DNA of 64,000 nt from assembly GCA_000818945.1 (NCBI GenBank), contig KN805370.1, positions 497,448 to 561,447 of the forward strand. The letters are read 5' to 3'. Positions 51,483 to 60,620 of this stretch are shown here, one piece after another (position 1 is the stretch's first letter; every line of letters begins with the position of its first letter). The stretch comes from Schizochytrium sp. CCTCC M209059 (taxonomy: Eukaryota; Sar; Bigyra; Thraustochytrida; Thraustochytriidae). The position numbers and the translations under genes were made by a program. Under the pieces are notes generated by a model, which saw only the letters and a list, made by a program, of their open reading frames with translations, was not told where the DNA came from and searched no databases.

Positions 51483-53804
51483 CTACATGGTGTCCACAAA
51501 AGCTTGCTGCAGTTCCCGTTCTCGCGCCTCCATGACCATTGCACGTTGCTGCCAATCCTCGAGACGGTTGGAAATGGCGGCCAGTTCAATTTGCTGCATG
51601 TGGACAAAGGTTGACTGATTACGCAAACTCGTTTCCAGCGAAGCCTGCGCCTCTTTGAAAGCCGTAGCAGCGCGGGCAGCGCGTTGTTGAAGTCCCAGAG
51701 TCAGTTTCGTCGCACGATCGACGAGTTTCGCGCGCTGACGTTCCAGCTCTTGAATGCGTGCTTCGATCGCGTGAAAGGTAAACGTACGCGCCTCCTCTGA
51801 CGAGCCCACGAACCCTTCTTCAAGCGTGAAGGGGCCCTCAGCAATGAGTTTTGTCTTATTTTTGCGGCCCTTGGACACTCGCACTTCGGACGGCGTAACG
51901 CGCAACGAGGCGTGAGTAAGCTCTAATTGCTTGCCAAAAGCCTTCAGATCGGGGTTCTCGTACGCGTCTCCAAACAACTCGCGCGACTCGTTGCGCAAGA
52001 GCTCAAACGCAGCTTCGATGCCTGGCGGACGCTTTCGATCGCGTTCGTGCGCATCATCATCTACAAGCTTGAAGATCTCTTCCGCCCACGACCCTGCTGT
52101 CGTCTCGCGCAAGCTCGCCTCTTCAACGCGGCTTACGAGCGCGAGGTCGATAGCAGCAGCTGCGGCGGCAGTGTCTTGCGGGGGCGCCGTCGTAGGAATG
52201 GGCAATCCACGCTTTGCCACATCCGTACGGTTGAGGAGCCGATGCTTTTCACGCGCAATGCGACGCTCGTGCTCAAGTTTTTCCAAATGCGCAGCATCTT
52301 CGCTTCGTTTGTTGGCAGCATCATCCTCGCCATCACTTGCAGCGGCCTCTGAGGCAAATTGACCTTCGTAATGGTCATATTTAGGTTCTGGGAGACCCTT
52401 GAGGCCGGCACGGAGCTGCGCCGTGGCTGCCTTGCGTTGCGCCTTGGCCTCGCGACGCGAAGGCAAGGCTTCCGTTGCCGGCTCGACCTCTTGATTGATG
52501 CGCAAATGGTCCCTGACGCCGAGTTCAGCGGCTGCAGCAGCCGCAGCCGTTGTTACGGATGGCGCAAGTCGGACGCTCGGTGCAATCGCAGAACCAGCAA
52601 ATCCAGTACCCTTGTCAATGGGAAGCGCTTTGCCGCCCTCGAGTGGCGTCTGCGCGTTGGATCGCTTGACGTGATTGCGTGCCTCCTCCATAACGAGGTC
52701 AGGCGCGACCGGCGTACGCATGGCGTCCCTACGCGCGGCAGATTCTTGCGCAGCATACGTGCCATCCAGCAGATCGGCGCCAGTACCGTGCGCCCGTGCG
52801 CCTCTGGGGCGCTTGCGACCGAGCTTGGCGATGATATCGATGTCTTGGTCTGAGACCTGGGGCGCAGGGAGGACCAAGGGAATCCGCTTTGCACGGACGG
52901 AGTTTCCGAGGTCTCCATTTCGCTCGTCGACGAGCTTGAGTGCCTGCTCGAGATTGTCCTTGGCGAGTTTGTCGAACTTTTCGCGCTCGCGCTTGACCGC
53001 GGCGTCTATTGCCTTGCGGCGCTTGTTTGGGTCGTCATTGGCGGCCTCGAGAAGCCTTTTTCGGCTCGCGGCCGTATTCGCGCGTCGCACTCCCTCTTCT
53101 TGCTCCTCCGTTGTATCGTAAAAGCCTGTGGGTACACGTCTTTCGAACGGGATTTCCGCAGCGTAGTCGATCTCACCCTTTTCGCGGCGGTCGAGAAGCG
53201 CGCGGTGCGAAGACATGCCAGCAGCCTTGAGTTCGCGATATTTTTGAAGCTTGGCCATACGTCGAGCGTTCTCCAAGAGCTTTTCGCGAGCCTTTCGCTT
53301 GGCCTTTTTGCCGTTTACATTTGCGAGGCGTGCCTTGGCTTCGCTGAGCATTTCTTTTTCGTCGTCGTCCATGTCGATAGGATCGGGGCGGGCGGGTTTG
53401 TCTTCAGGGTTGGTGTCAAGACGGTCGAGTCGTGCGTTGCGGGCTCTGTCGGCTTCGCCTTCCTGTCCCTGATCCTCACCTGCGCCAGCCATGTCGAGTA
53501 ACTGGCCATAACGCTCGAGGCATTGCCCGGGCGTGCGGCCCACCATGGGAGCAATCGTTCGCCATTGCGTGGGCATAAGTTTCGTGAGATGAAGAAGTTT
53601 TTCGTCTTCCTCGCGAGTCCACTCAGTCTTTTTAATCATCGGATCAAGCCACTCGTTCCAGCGCCGCTTGCATTGTTTGGCGGTCTTGCGCGGGAGCAGG
53701 GATGCCACGCGCGGCCACTGGTTTTTGCCATATTTCATGATGGCTGCTTTGAGGATCTCATCCTCCGAGTTTTTCCACACGCCACCTTTGACGAGGACCC
53801 GCAT
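51483..53804 (-). CDS. CDC5: CDC5/CEF1 Myb-domain splicing factor
   Basis: The 773-residue protein opens with two Myb repeats (about 7-56 and 57-107; tryptophans in GGVWKNSEDE, NQWPRVA and KKTEWTREEDEK are in place), followed by a basic stretch (AKLANVNGKKAKRKAREK) and the PARPDPIDMDDDEKEMLSEA conserved block of CDC5. The C-terminal part is helical with coiled coil up to the end, as in human CDC5L (802 aa). CDC5 is a core member of the Prp19/NTC complex needed for catalytic activation of the spliceosome. It fits with the RBX1 introns seen in this window. The ATG lies at 53802-53804. Confidence 0.93.
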   Translation of the reverse strand: MRVLVKGGVWKNSEDEILKAAIMKYGKNQWPRVASLLPRKTAKQCKRRWNEWLDPMIKKTEWTREEDEKLLHLTKLMPTQWRTIAPMVGRTPGQCLERYGQLLDMAGAGEDQGQEGEADRARNARLDRLDTNPEDKPARPDPIDMDDDEKEMLSEAKARLANVNGKKAKRKAREKLLENARRMAKLQKYRELKAAGMSSHRALLDRREKGEIDYAAEIPFERRVPTGFYDTTEEQEEGVRRANTAASRKRLLEAANDDPNKRRKAIDAAVKREREKFDKLAKDNLEQALKLVDERNGDLGNSVRAKRIPLVLPAPQVSDQDIDIIAKLGRKRPRGARAHGTGADLLDGTYAAQESAARRDAMRTPVAPDLVMEEARNHVKRSNAQTPLEGGKALPIDKGTGFAGSAIAPSVRLAPSVTTAAAAAAAELGVRDHLRINQEVEPATEALPSRREAKAQRKAATAQLRAGLKGLPEPKYDHYEGQFASEAAASDGEDDAANKRSEDAAHLEKLEHERRIAREKHRLLNRTDVAKRGLPIPTTAPPQDTAAAAAAIDLALVSRVEEASLRETTAGSWAEEIFKLVDDDAHERDRKRPPGIEAAFELLRNESRELFGDAYENPDLKAFGKQLELTHASLRVTPSEVRVSKGRKNKTKLIAEGPFTLEEGFVGSSEEARTFTFHAIEARIQELERQRAKLVDRATKLTLGLQQRAARAATAFKEAQASLETSLRNQSTFVHMQQIELAAISNRLEDWQQRAMVMEARERELQQAFVDTM

Positions 53805-54177
53805 GGTGACGAGTTATTGTTGTCGGTTTCTCGTTGCTCTTGCCTCCTGGCTTCTTCGCCGTCGCTTCTATCTCAGGACGGTGGCGAGTGCGACTGGCCG
53901 TCGGCAAGTTGGTGCTCAGCAATGTCTCCTCGCTCGTCTCAGCCAAAACGCCGGGCCGCAAACACGAGGCAGGCGAGCTTGCGAAGAGCGGACGGGCCTC
54001 TCTCTCGAGCTGCTCGCGCTGACGAGGCGCAGCCTCTCGCCACCTCTGCGTCTGCGCCTGCGCCGCCCACACGCCGGCGCTGTGACCCCTTTCCCTTCTG
54101 GTTTTGCCTTCTCTGCTTGCTTGCTTGCTTGCTTGCTTGCTTATAGGCTTGCTTGCTTGCTTGGTATAGGCCCCTAC

Positions 54178-54735
54178 AAGAAAAGAAAAGAAAAGAAAAG
54201 AAAAGAAAAGAAAAGAAAAGAAAAGAAAAGAAAAGAAAAGAAAAGAAAAGAAAAGAAAAGAAAAGAAAAGAAAAGAAAAGAAAAGAAAAGAAAAGAAAAG
54301 AAAAGAAAAGAAAAGAAAAGAAAAGAAAAGAAAAGAAAAGAAAAGAAAAGAAAAGAAAAGAAAAGAAAAGAAAAGAAAAGAAAAGAAAAGAAAAGAAAAG
54401 AAAAGAAAAGAAAAGAAAAGAAAAGAAAAGAAAAGAAAAGAAAAGAAAAGAAAAGAAAAGAAAAGAAAAGAAAAGAAAAGAAAAGAAAAGAAAAGAAAAG
54501 AAAAGAAAAGAAAAGAAAAGAAAAGAAAAGAAAAGAAAAGAAAAGAAAAGAAAAGAAAAGAAAAGAAAAGAAAAGAAAAGAAAAGAAAAGAAAAGAAAAG
54601 AAAAGAAAAGAAAAGAAAAGAAAAGAAAAGAAAAGAAAAGAAAAGAAAAGAAAAGAAAAGAAAAGAAAAGAAAAGAAAAGAAAAGAAAAGAAAAGAAAAG
54701 AAAAGAAAAGAAAAGAAAAGAAAAGAAAAGAAAAA
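54178..54735. repeat. Perfect (AAAAG) pentanucleotide array, about 110 units
   Basis: From 54181 to 54730 the sequence is 110 exact AAAAG units with no interruption, one of the longest pure arrays in the window. It gives false KKRKE/SFLFF open frames on both strands. It lies between CDC5 and the PH/coiled-coil gene. Confidence 0.98.
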
Positions 54736-54796
54736 GGACAAGTCGGAGGACAAGAAGAAAAAGAAAGGAAGGGGCACATTTAAGCCAATCTTGTGA
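54731..54796 (+). pseudogene. Short orphan C-terminal-like tail after the AAAAG array
   Basis: Right after the array one frame reads KKDKSEDKKKKKGRGTFKPI then Leu and a TGA at 54794-54796. It looks like a natural Lys-rich C-terminus. The frame continues upstream into the array and meets a stop before any ATG (54161-54163). It may be what is left of a coding end in which the AAAAG array grew. This is weak evidence. Confidence 0.25.
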
Positions 54797-55040
54797 GCTG
54801 AGTTCACAGGGCTTAACATTGGTCGTTGTGGCCGACCTTCGTCATCCGGGCAAAACGTAAATTGCCTCAACCGAACAGTTAAAGAATCGAAAGCAAGTGC
54901 AAGTCAACAAAGAATGAACAGATGCTGAATGATTGATACGTGGTAGAGTACTTCGCAAAAACCATGATCTCGGTGATAGTAGGTAAGGAAGAAGAAAGCT
55001 TGCAAGCGAGTTCCATCCATCTCGCATGATACAACACAAA

Positions 55041-55042
55041 AA

Positions 55043-55078
<36 letters not shown>

Positions 55079-55082
55079 AAAG
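55041..55082. repeat. GAAA tetranucleotide repeat
   Basis: About ten GAAA/AAAG units lie just downstream of the PH/coiled-coil stop codon, on the strand opposite to that gene. Confidence 0.9.
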
Positions 55083-55095
55083 GAATAACACATGA

Positions 55096-56667
55096 TCAGT
55101 TCTCGAGCGCCGCAAGCAGACGCTTCGAGGTCGCTTCGACGTCGAGAGATGGTTGCACATCATCAACAACCCGGGTAAGGCGCGCCCCGTCAGCGAATGA
55201 GCGATCCGCGCTGTCAAACATGATGTCCTCGAGCTCAGTCATTCGCGTCAGGACAGTCGATTGGAGATTGAGACGTTCGACATCAAGAGCGTGTAAGGAC
55301 TTAAGCGCGACCTTCATGCGGACAGCATGGCGGGATTCCTCCTTGCGCAAGGTAGTTTGCGTCTGCACGAGCATTGAGCGGATCGCCTCAATGTCCTCGG
55401 CAATGATTTCAGGCGTGCGCGGCGCCTGCTGACGAGATCGAAGGCGTGAGATGCCGTAAGTGGGAGCAAGGTTGACCACGTTGTCGTATTCGACCTGAAG
55501 CTCGCGAATCGACTGCTTCATATCGTCAACACCCTTGTAGAGTCGTTCGAAGTTGGCAGCCGTCCCGTGGTGGTATCTGACAACACTTTCGAGCTCGCTT
55601 TGTACGCGTTCGACCATGTGCTCCACAGGCTCCAAGACCTCGTCCTGAAACTGAGCAAGGTACTTGCGCGTCAGCTCGACGCGCCGATCGAACGAACGGT
55701 ACACCATGAACATCATGCGAGTCGTAGAGCGCTGCTCGCTGGCAGCCACATCTTGCGACTTGTGCTGCTGCGCTTCATAAAGATCCACCTCGGCCTCGCC
55801 CATGCGCACCGATGTGCGCAAATGGTCGTGCATACGCTGAAGGTCAATGAGAACTGGTCCAAAGTGCGCCACGAGCGCATTGTACGCGTGCAGCCCGTAA
55901 TTGTCCCAGAGGCCTGCGTATTCGTTCGCAGAGGCCAAGAGCATGTCGCGGCGCGTCAGGGTGGCAGCTTCCTCGCCGGCTTCCCGAGGCAAATTCAGCC
56001 GAGCCGTCTCCTCTTCGTCAATGACCTCTTCCTCCACCAGAAGAGCGGCAGGAGCACGCGGCGACGGGTTGTGACTCAGCGCACGGCGCAGATCTTCCTG
56101 GTGCTTGGCAAGGTCCTCCGCCGAGATCATGATCGAAAGTCGGGTGAGGGGGTTGAGGGCAGCAGATACATCTTCGGAAGGGGCCATTTCCCAGGAGCGC
56201 AAGGCGTTGATGGCGAACTTGAGCGCATGGATCCACTTTCCGGCCGTGACACGCGCAAGGGCGCTCGAAGGCTCGCCCTTGGACTTGTCTGGCCTCAGGT
56301 AATATGTCCTTCCAAGGGTCAGAAGGCAAATGGTGGAGTGTCCGTAGAGCTCCACTCGCATGTGGACATTGAGAGAGACCGTGCCTTTGGGCAGCGACTC
56401 GGGGTCTCTTTGCGTAGTAAAGTATCTCAGCTCTGCGCGAGGTCCGTTGCCATTTTCAGGCGCTTTCGTGAGGAGCACAAAGTATCGCTTCTTTTCCCCA
56501 GAACCTTTGCGAAGGAGCGTACCTCTGCGAATCAGGCTTGATGATCGCGTCCGTACTTTCGCTTCGTGTTCGAGTGTCTCGTCGCTCTTCTCCAGTTTGA
56601 AGCCTGCGCCGCGCTTCAGGAGGTAGCCTTCCATCTGCACGACCCAGACATCCTCGGCGAGAACCAT
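55096..56667 (-). CDS. PH domain plus helical (possibly BAR-like) protein
   Basis: The 523-residue protein starts with a PH domain (about 12-155) that has an insertion between the first two strands (MEGYLLKRG, then later KKRYFVLLTK, and the WIHALKFAINAL terminal helix). Residues 230-523 are almost wholly helical (ANEYAGLWDNYGLHAYNALV onward), with heptad patterns, resembling an F-BAR or other dimeric helical membrane-binding module; I cannot decide which. A PH plus BAR-like pairing would suit membrane curvature or cytoskeletal attachment. The start at 56665-56667 is used; Met12 is a plausible alternative. The gene overlaps none of its neighbours. Confidence 0.75.
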   Translation of the reverse strand: MVLAEDVWVVQMEGYLLKRGAGFKLEKSDETLEHEAKVRTRSSSLIRRGTLLRKGSGEKKRYFVLLTKAPENGNGPRAELRYFTTQRDPESLPKGTVSLNVHMRVELYGHSTICLLTLGRTYYLRPDKSKGEPSSALARVTAGKWIHALKFAINALRSWEMAPSEDVSAALNPLTRLSIMISAEDLAKHQEDLRRALSHNPSPRAPAALLVEEEVIDEEETARLNLPREAGEEAATLTRRDMLLASANEYAGLWDNYGLHAYNALVAHFGPVLIDLQRMHDHLRTSVRMGEAEVDLYEAQQHKSQDVAASEQRSTTRMMFMVYRSFDRRVELTRKYLAQFQDEVLEPVEHMVERVQSELESVVRYHHGTAANFERLYKGVDDMKQSIRELQVEYDNVVNLAPTYGISRLRSRQQAPRTPEIIAEDIEAIRSMLVQTQTTLRKEESRHAVRMKVALKSLHALDVERLNLQSTVLTRMTELEDIMFDSADRSFADGARLTRVVDDVQPSLDVEATSKRLLAALEN

Positions 56668-58026
56668 GGTCTTGCACGGGAAATCGACGAGCCCCCTTTG
56701 TACACGACGCGCTCGGAGCTCTGCTGGCGTCGGTCTTGCTGCCGCCGCTGCTGCTGCAGCGCGCGTTTGCTTGCTTTGCTTGCTTTACTTGCTTTACTTG
56801 CTTTACTTGCTTCACGCACGCACGCCGCACGCACGTACGCACGCACGCGTCTGTCTGTGCGCGCGCACACCTTGCGCTGGAGAGACCGTTCCTTCGCTCG
56901 CTCGCTCCTCCTCCTTCCGCGCGCGCCTTCGCTCGCCGCAGCCTGCGGCCTCGCGCCTCGTGCCCTCCCCGCTCTGCGCGCTCGCGCGCCTCGCTCGCGC
57001 GCTCCTCGTCCCCGCGCGCGCCGGAGCCCTCGTTCGTTCGTTCGTTCTGTGTTTGCTGCTGCGCCTTGCTCTCTCTCTTCCTCCCTCTCCCTCTCTCCCC
57101 GGACCGCCTTCCGCGCCTGTGCGGGCTGCGCAATACCGCTGTGTACGCGCGCTTTGTTCGACTTCGCGCGCGCTTTTGCCCGGTTTCCGCGCGGCTCGCC
57201 TCACAGGCGCTCTTGCGGCACGCGCCGCGCGGGCGGGCGCACGCCCACCTCGATCGACCCGGGCCTCCCTCCCTCGCGACGGCGCCGCGCGCGAGGGCGG
57301 CCGCGCCGCTCGAGACCGCGGCAGGCAGGCACGCAGGCACGCAGGCAGGCAGGCAGGCAGCCGAGCCGCGCCGGCTGCGCGGGACAGGATGGGCTGGGCT
57401 GGGCTGGGCTGGGACCGTGTTTTCTATCTCGGCGAGGAGTGTATGAATGAATGAGTGAATGAATGAATGAACGAACGGCGAGGTTGAGTGCGCGAGGTGA
57501 ACGACGAGGTCGAGCGGGAGCGAGGAGCTGCGTGGAGGTGCGTGGCGTGGGCTGGGCTTGGCTTGGATTGGCCTGGTGTATGGTGTGACTTGGCTTGACT
57601 TGACTTGACTTGACTTGGCTTGGCATGGCATGCCATGGATGGATTGGTCTGCGTGCGCAACGAAGTGAATGCACAAGGTTGGATGTATGTACTCCGCGAG
57701 AGGACGTCAAAGGCCTCGATAGAACGACGTCATGTAGAGCACTGGAAGCCTTGCTGCGAGAGAAGCTGACCTCAGAAGAAGATTCAAGGACAGAACGCCA
57801 GTGGCAGCTGCAGCAAGCCCGTACTATGTCCCAAGATTTCGATCGTTGCATAGACATGAGGGCGTGTGGCTACCTACACAAAGCCCAACGGGGGCACCCT
57901 GGCGGGGTCAAATGGCACGTATGAGCATGTGGTCTCACTCTTACCAAACGCCCATCAATTGCATTAGTATTGTTAATAGTGACACAGCTTGCGTGCTAAT
58001 GTTACCACAAAACCATATTTAATATT
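56668..58026. other. Spacer upstream of the polo kinase, with PH-like orphan frame
   Basis: A GC-rich leader for the PH gene is followed by simple arrays (CTTGCTTTA at 56765-56812, GGCA at 57320-57361, GGGCT at 57388-57411, GAAT at 57443-57470, TTGAC at 57592-57616). The frame at 57700-57918 plus ends in CGYLHKAQRGHPGGVKWH, like the start of a PH domain, before GTATGA at 57919; it is listed separately. No other gene is seen. Confidence 0.45.
57700..57918 (+). pseudogene. Orphan PH-like coding fragment
   Basis: The plus frame reads protein-like text (ALEALLREKLTSEEDSRTE, QWQLQQARTMSQDF) followed by a GYLHK...VKWH segment like the first strands of a PH domain. It stops at TGA 57922-57924, right after a GTATGA that could be a splice donor. 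I find no downstream exon that continues a PH domain in frame. It could be an exon of an unseen gene or a stranded fragment. Confidence 0.3.
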
Positions 58027-58299
58027 ATGAAACGCTACGAGCTGCACCACCCGTGCAACGGCAGAGGAGAGCCTAACGACCGACCGAAACGATCAAAGCA
58101 CTCGCTGCCAAACCAGGATAAGCGCGACGCCGAGCGCGCCGAGGCGGCGGCGGCGGCGGCGGTGGCGGCGGCAGTGGCGGCGGTGACGGAGAAGAAGGAG
58201 AAGGTGGCCGCAGCGGTGCTCAAGGGATTCACACCGGGGACTCCAGCGAGGCGGGCCCTGACGCCGGAAACAGGTCGAAAGTGGAGGCCAAAGCACACG
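58027..58299 (+). other. Probable 5' coding exon of the polo-like kinase
   Basis: An ATG (A at -3) opens a frame of 91 codons: charged, then an Ala/Val run, ending with FTPGTPARRALTPETGRKW-type S/T-P text. At 58300 it meets a donor GTGCGT. A branch-like TGCTAAAC and an AG acceptor at 58387-58388 follow 89 nt later. Joining there leads in frame into the PLK gene through eight codons to its ATG at 58413. The N-terminal part of PLK has similar TPARR/TPRR text. Confidence 0.45.
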
Positions 58300-58412
58300 G
58301 TGCGTGGCCACATCGTTGGGGTGTTGTGCGAACAACTGCTTACGTGAAAACCCAAGCAGAAGCCGAACAAGCTTGCTAAACCGAGCAGGCCATTCTGTCG
58401 TTGGCTAGAAAC

Positions 58413-60620
58413 ATGACAGCTTCGCCACGTAAAGAACTCTACGGCGGTGTCGACTTGCCGAAAACGACAAGCGTGCTTCGCACAACGCCGCGAGCGCAGT
58501 TTGGGACAGCAGCTGTAAAAACGCCCGCAAGACGCACGCCACGTAGAACACCGGCCGTGGCCTCGGCCTCGGCGAGCAGCGCCAGGGCTGAGCGGGGAGC
58601 CCTAACCCGTGAAACCCCTACGCGAGAAGGCCTCTCCTCGCGAGGAGACGTTGCCACTCCAGATGGAGCAAAAGGAGCACCCGCAGCAGCAGCAGCAGCA
58701 GCAAACGTAAACGCAAACGCTAACGCAAACGCAGGAAGTAGCGCAACGAGATCTCGTGGCATCGAGTATAACGCGGGAGCGCCAGAAAGCGCCGTTGAGA
58801 ACGTCATTGATAAAAAGGGTGGCCAGACGTACGCCAAAGGTAGGCTTCTCGGTAAAGGCGGATTTGCGAAATGCTACAAATTCCGCCATGTGACCAGCAA
58901 GCACGTTTGTGCAGGCAAGTGCGTCGAAAAGGCGTCTTTGAAAAAGGAGCGCGCGCGACGCAAGCTGCTCAGCGAGATCAAAATCCACCGATCGCTCTCG
59001 CACACGAACGTCGTTCGTTTCGAGCACTTTTTTGAGGACAAACACTATGTCTACATCCTTCTCGAGTATTGCAACAATCAAACGCTCATGGAGCTTGTAA
59101 AGAGAAAGCGGCGCCTCAGTGAGTCGCACACGCGAACCATCATGCTTCAGCTTCTAGATGGCGTAGAGTACCTTCACAGCGTGAACGTGATTCATCGCGA
59201 CCTCAAGTTGGGCAATATCTTCCTCACCGACGGTCTCAACGTCCGCATCGGCGACTTTGGGCTGGCTGCGCGCCTCGAACACAAGGAAGAAAAGAAAAAG
59301 ACCATGTGCGGTACTCCAAACTACCTTGCCCCCGAGATCCTCGACGGAACGCTCGGCCACAGCTTCGAGGTCGACATCTGGTCGCTTGGCGTGATTCTCT
59401 ATACGCTCTTGGTCGGCAAACCGCCCTTTGAAACGAAGAATGTCAAGCAGACCTACAAGCGCATTCAGGCGAATCTCTACGTGTTCCCTCGCGAGATCCC
59501 TCTCTCCGCAGAGGCCGTCGACCTGGTCCGCATCATCCTCAACAAGGACCCCAAGATGCGACCCTCACTCAAAGCTATCCGCGCGCATCCCTTCTTCACC
59601 TGCGTTCAAGCCTCTGCTGAACGTCGTCGCGACGACGTCGCGAGTCCGTCGACTCGGACGTTTGCAGACAAGGAGAATGCTGCCGCCTCTGGCAATCATG
59701 GAGCGCGACCCCGCGCTTCACCCAAAATCAAGTCCCGTCACCAACTCGAACGTGAACGCGCCGCAGAGCGCGGTCAATGGCTTCGTCAGTCACAGAACCC
59801 GCAGCACCCGCAGCAAGCTGACGTGCGCCGACTCGCCGCCGAGTCACCCAAGGTGCCATCACTGTCATCGCGGTCGAGTCGCCGGTCTTCTGAAGCGTCG
59901 CCAATGTCCTTGGCATCGCCAACGACGCCCAAAGTACCCGCGCGATCCCCCGCGCGATCCCCTGCCGGAGGCGCTCCACTCGTGGTCCAGAAATGGGTTG
60001 ATTACACCTCTAAATACGGCTTGGGCTACCTCTTGCAAGGTGGTTTGGTGGGCGTGTATTTTAACGACGCCACCAAGCTCATTGTGGCGCCCAATCGATA
60101 CGAATTCCAGTACTATGAGCGCGGCGCGCAAGACTTTGCGCGTCACACGCTGACGCGGTACCCCAAGGAGCTCCACAAAAAGGTTACGCTTGTCAAGCAT
60201 TTCCGCAATTATCTCGAAAAGGAGCCTACTGGAGATCCCGAGGCAACAGAGGCCGCAGCCGCGACCATGGCTGCAGCCGAGGCCATGGCGGCTTCGGCAG
60301 GTGGGCGTTCCCCGGTTGCTCCCGAGCACTTTGAGGACGCGAACGTCCCGCTGCCGTTTGTGAAGAAATGGGTGCGCACGCGCCACGCCATTTTCTTCCG
60401 CCTCTCGAACCGCACCGTGCAGGTGGCATTCTTCGACGACACGCAAATTTTACTTTCTGCGCAGGCCAAACGCCTCACTTACTTTGACAAGAGCCGTCAG
60501 GCACAAACACTGCCCATCGAGGAGGCGAAGATGGACGCAGAAATCTCCAAGCGTCTCCGCTACACCAAGGATATCCTCCACAAGCTCATTGCTGGTTCTT
60601 CGCCGTCGCCGACTCGATAG
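58413..60620 (+). CDS. PLK: Polo-like kinase (PLK1 type)
   Basis: The 735-residue protein (833 if the upstream exon is used) has a low-complexity N-terminus with many S/T-P sites, a kinase domain (about 138-395) with GKGGFAKC, catalytic Lys169, HRDLKLGN (about 260-267), DFGLAAR, activation-loop Thr297 in KKTMCGTPNY, and GTPNYLAPEIL, then a linker and two polo boxes (PB1 about 523-605 with KWVDYTSKYGLGYLL; PB2 about 648-735 with KKWVRTRHAIFFRLSN). PB1 keeps the tryptophan that binds the Ser-phospho motif. In PB2 the stretch FFDDTQILL replaces FFQDHTKLIL of human PLK1, so the His/Lys pincer is not evident. PLKs drive mitosis, centriole/basal body and cytokinesis steps. Confidence 0.93.
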   Translation: MTASPRKELYGGVDLPKTTSVLRTTPRAQFGTAAVKTPARRTPRRTPAVASASASSARAERGALTRETPTREGLSSRGDVATPDGAKGAPAAAAAAANVNANANANAGSSATRSRGIEYNAGAPESAVENVIDKKGGQTYAKGRLLGKGGFAKCYKFRHVTSKHVCAGKCVEKASLKKERARRKLLSEIKIHRSLSHTNVVRFEHFFEDKHYVYILLEYCNNQTLMELVKRKRRLSESHTRTIMLQLLDGVEYLHSVNVIHRDLKLGNIFLTDGLNVRIGDFGLAARLEHKEEKKKTMCGTPNYLAPEILDGTLGHSFEVDIWSLGVILYTLLVGKPPFETKNVKQTYKRIQANLYVFPREIPLSAEAVDLVRIILNKDPKMRPSLKAIRAHPFFTCVQASAERRRDDVASPSTRTFADKENAAASGNHGARPRASPKIKSRHQLERERAAERGQWLRQSQNPQHPQQADVRRLAAESPKVPSLSSRSSRRSSEASPMSLASPTTPKVPARSPARSPAGGAPLVVQKWVDYTSKYGLGYLLQGGLVGVYFNDATKLIVAPNRYEFQYYERGAQDFARHTLTRYPKELHKKVTLVKHFRNYLEKEPTGDPEATEAAAATMAAAEAMAASAGGRSPVAPEHFEDANVPLPFVKKWVRTRHAIFFRLSNRTVQVAFFDDTQILLSAQAKRLTYFDKSRQAQTLPIEEAKMDAEISKRLRYTKDILHKLIAGSSPSPTR

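Larger units (their letters stand above)
53805..55095. other. Spacer with giant AAAAG repeat
   Basis: The CDC5 leader region lies at 53805-54100 and a GCTT run at 54116-54162. The AAAAG array follows, then a short orphan coding-like tail (54731-54796) and an AT-rich part with a GAAA array at 55041-55082. No gene is supported. Confidence 0.6.

Noticed and set aside
53668..54870. Several 200-370 residue KEKKRKE and SFLFF proteins
   Set aside because: They are translations of the AAAAG array, which has no stop codon in any frame.
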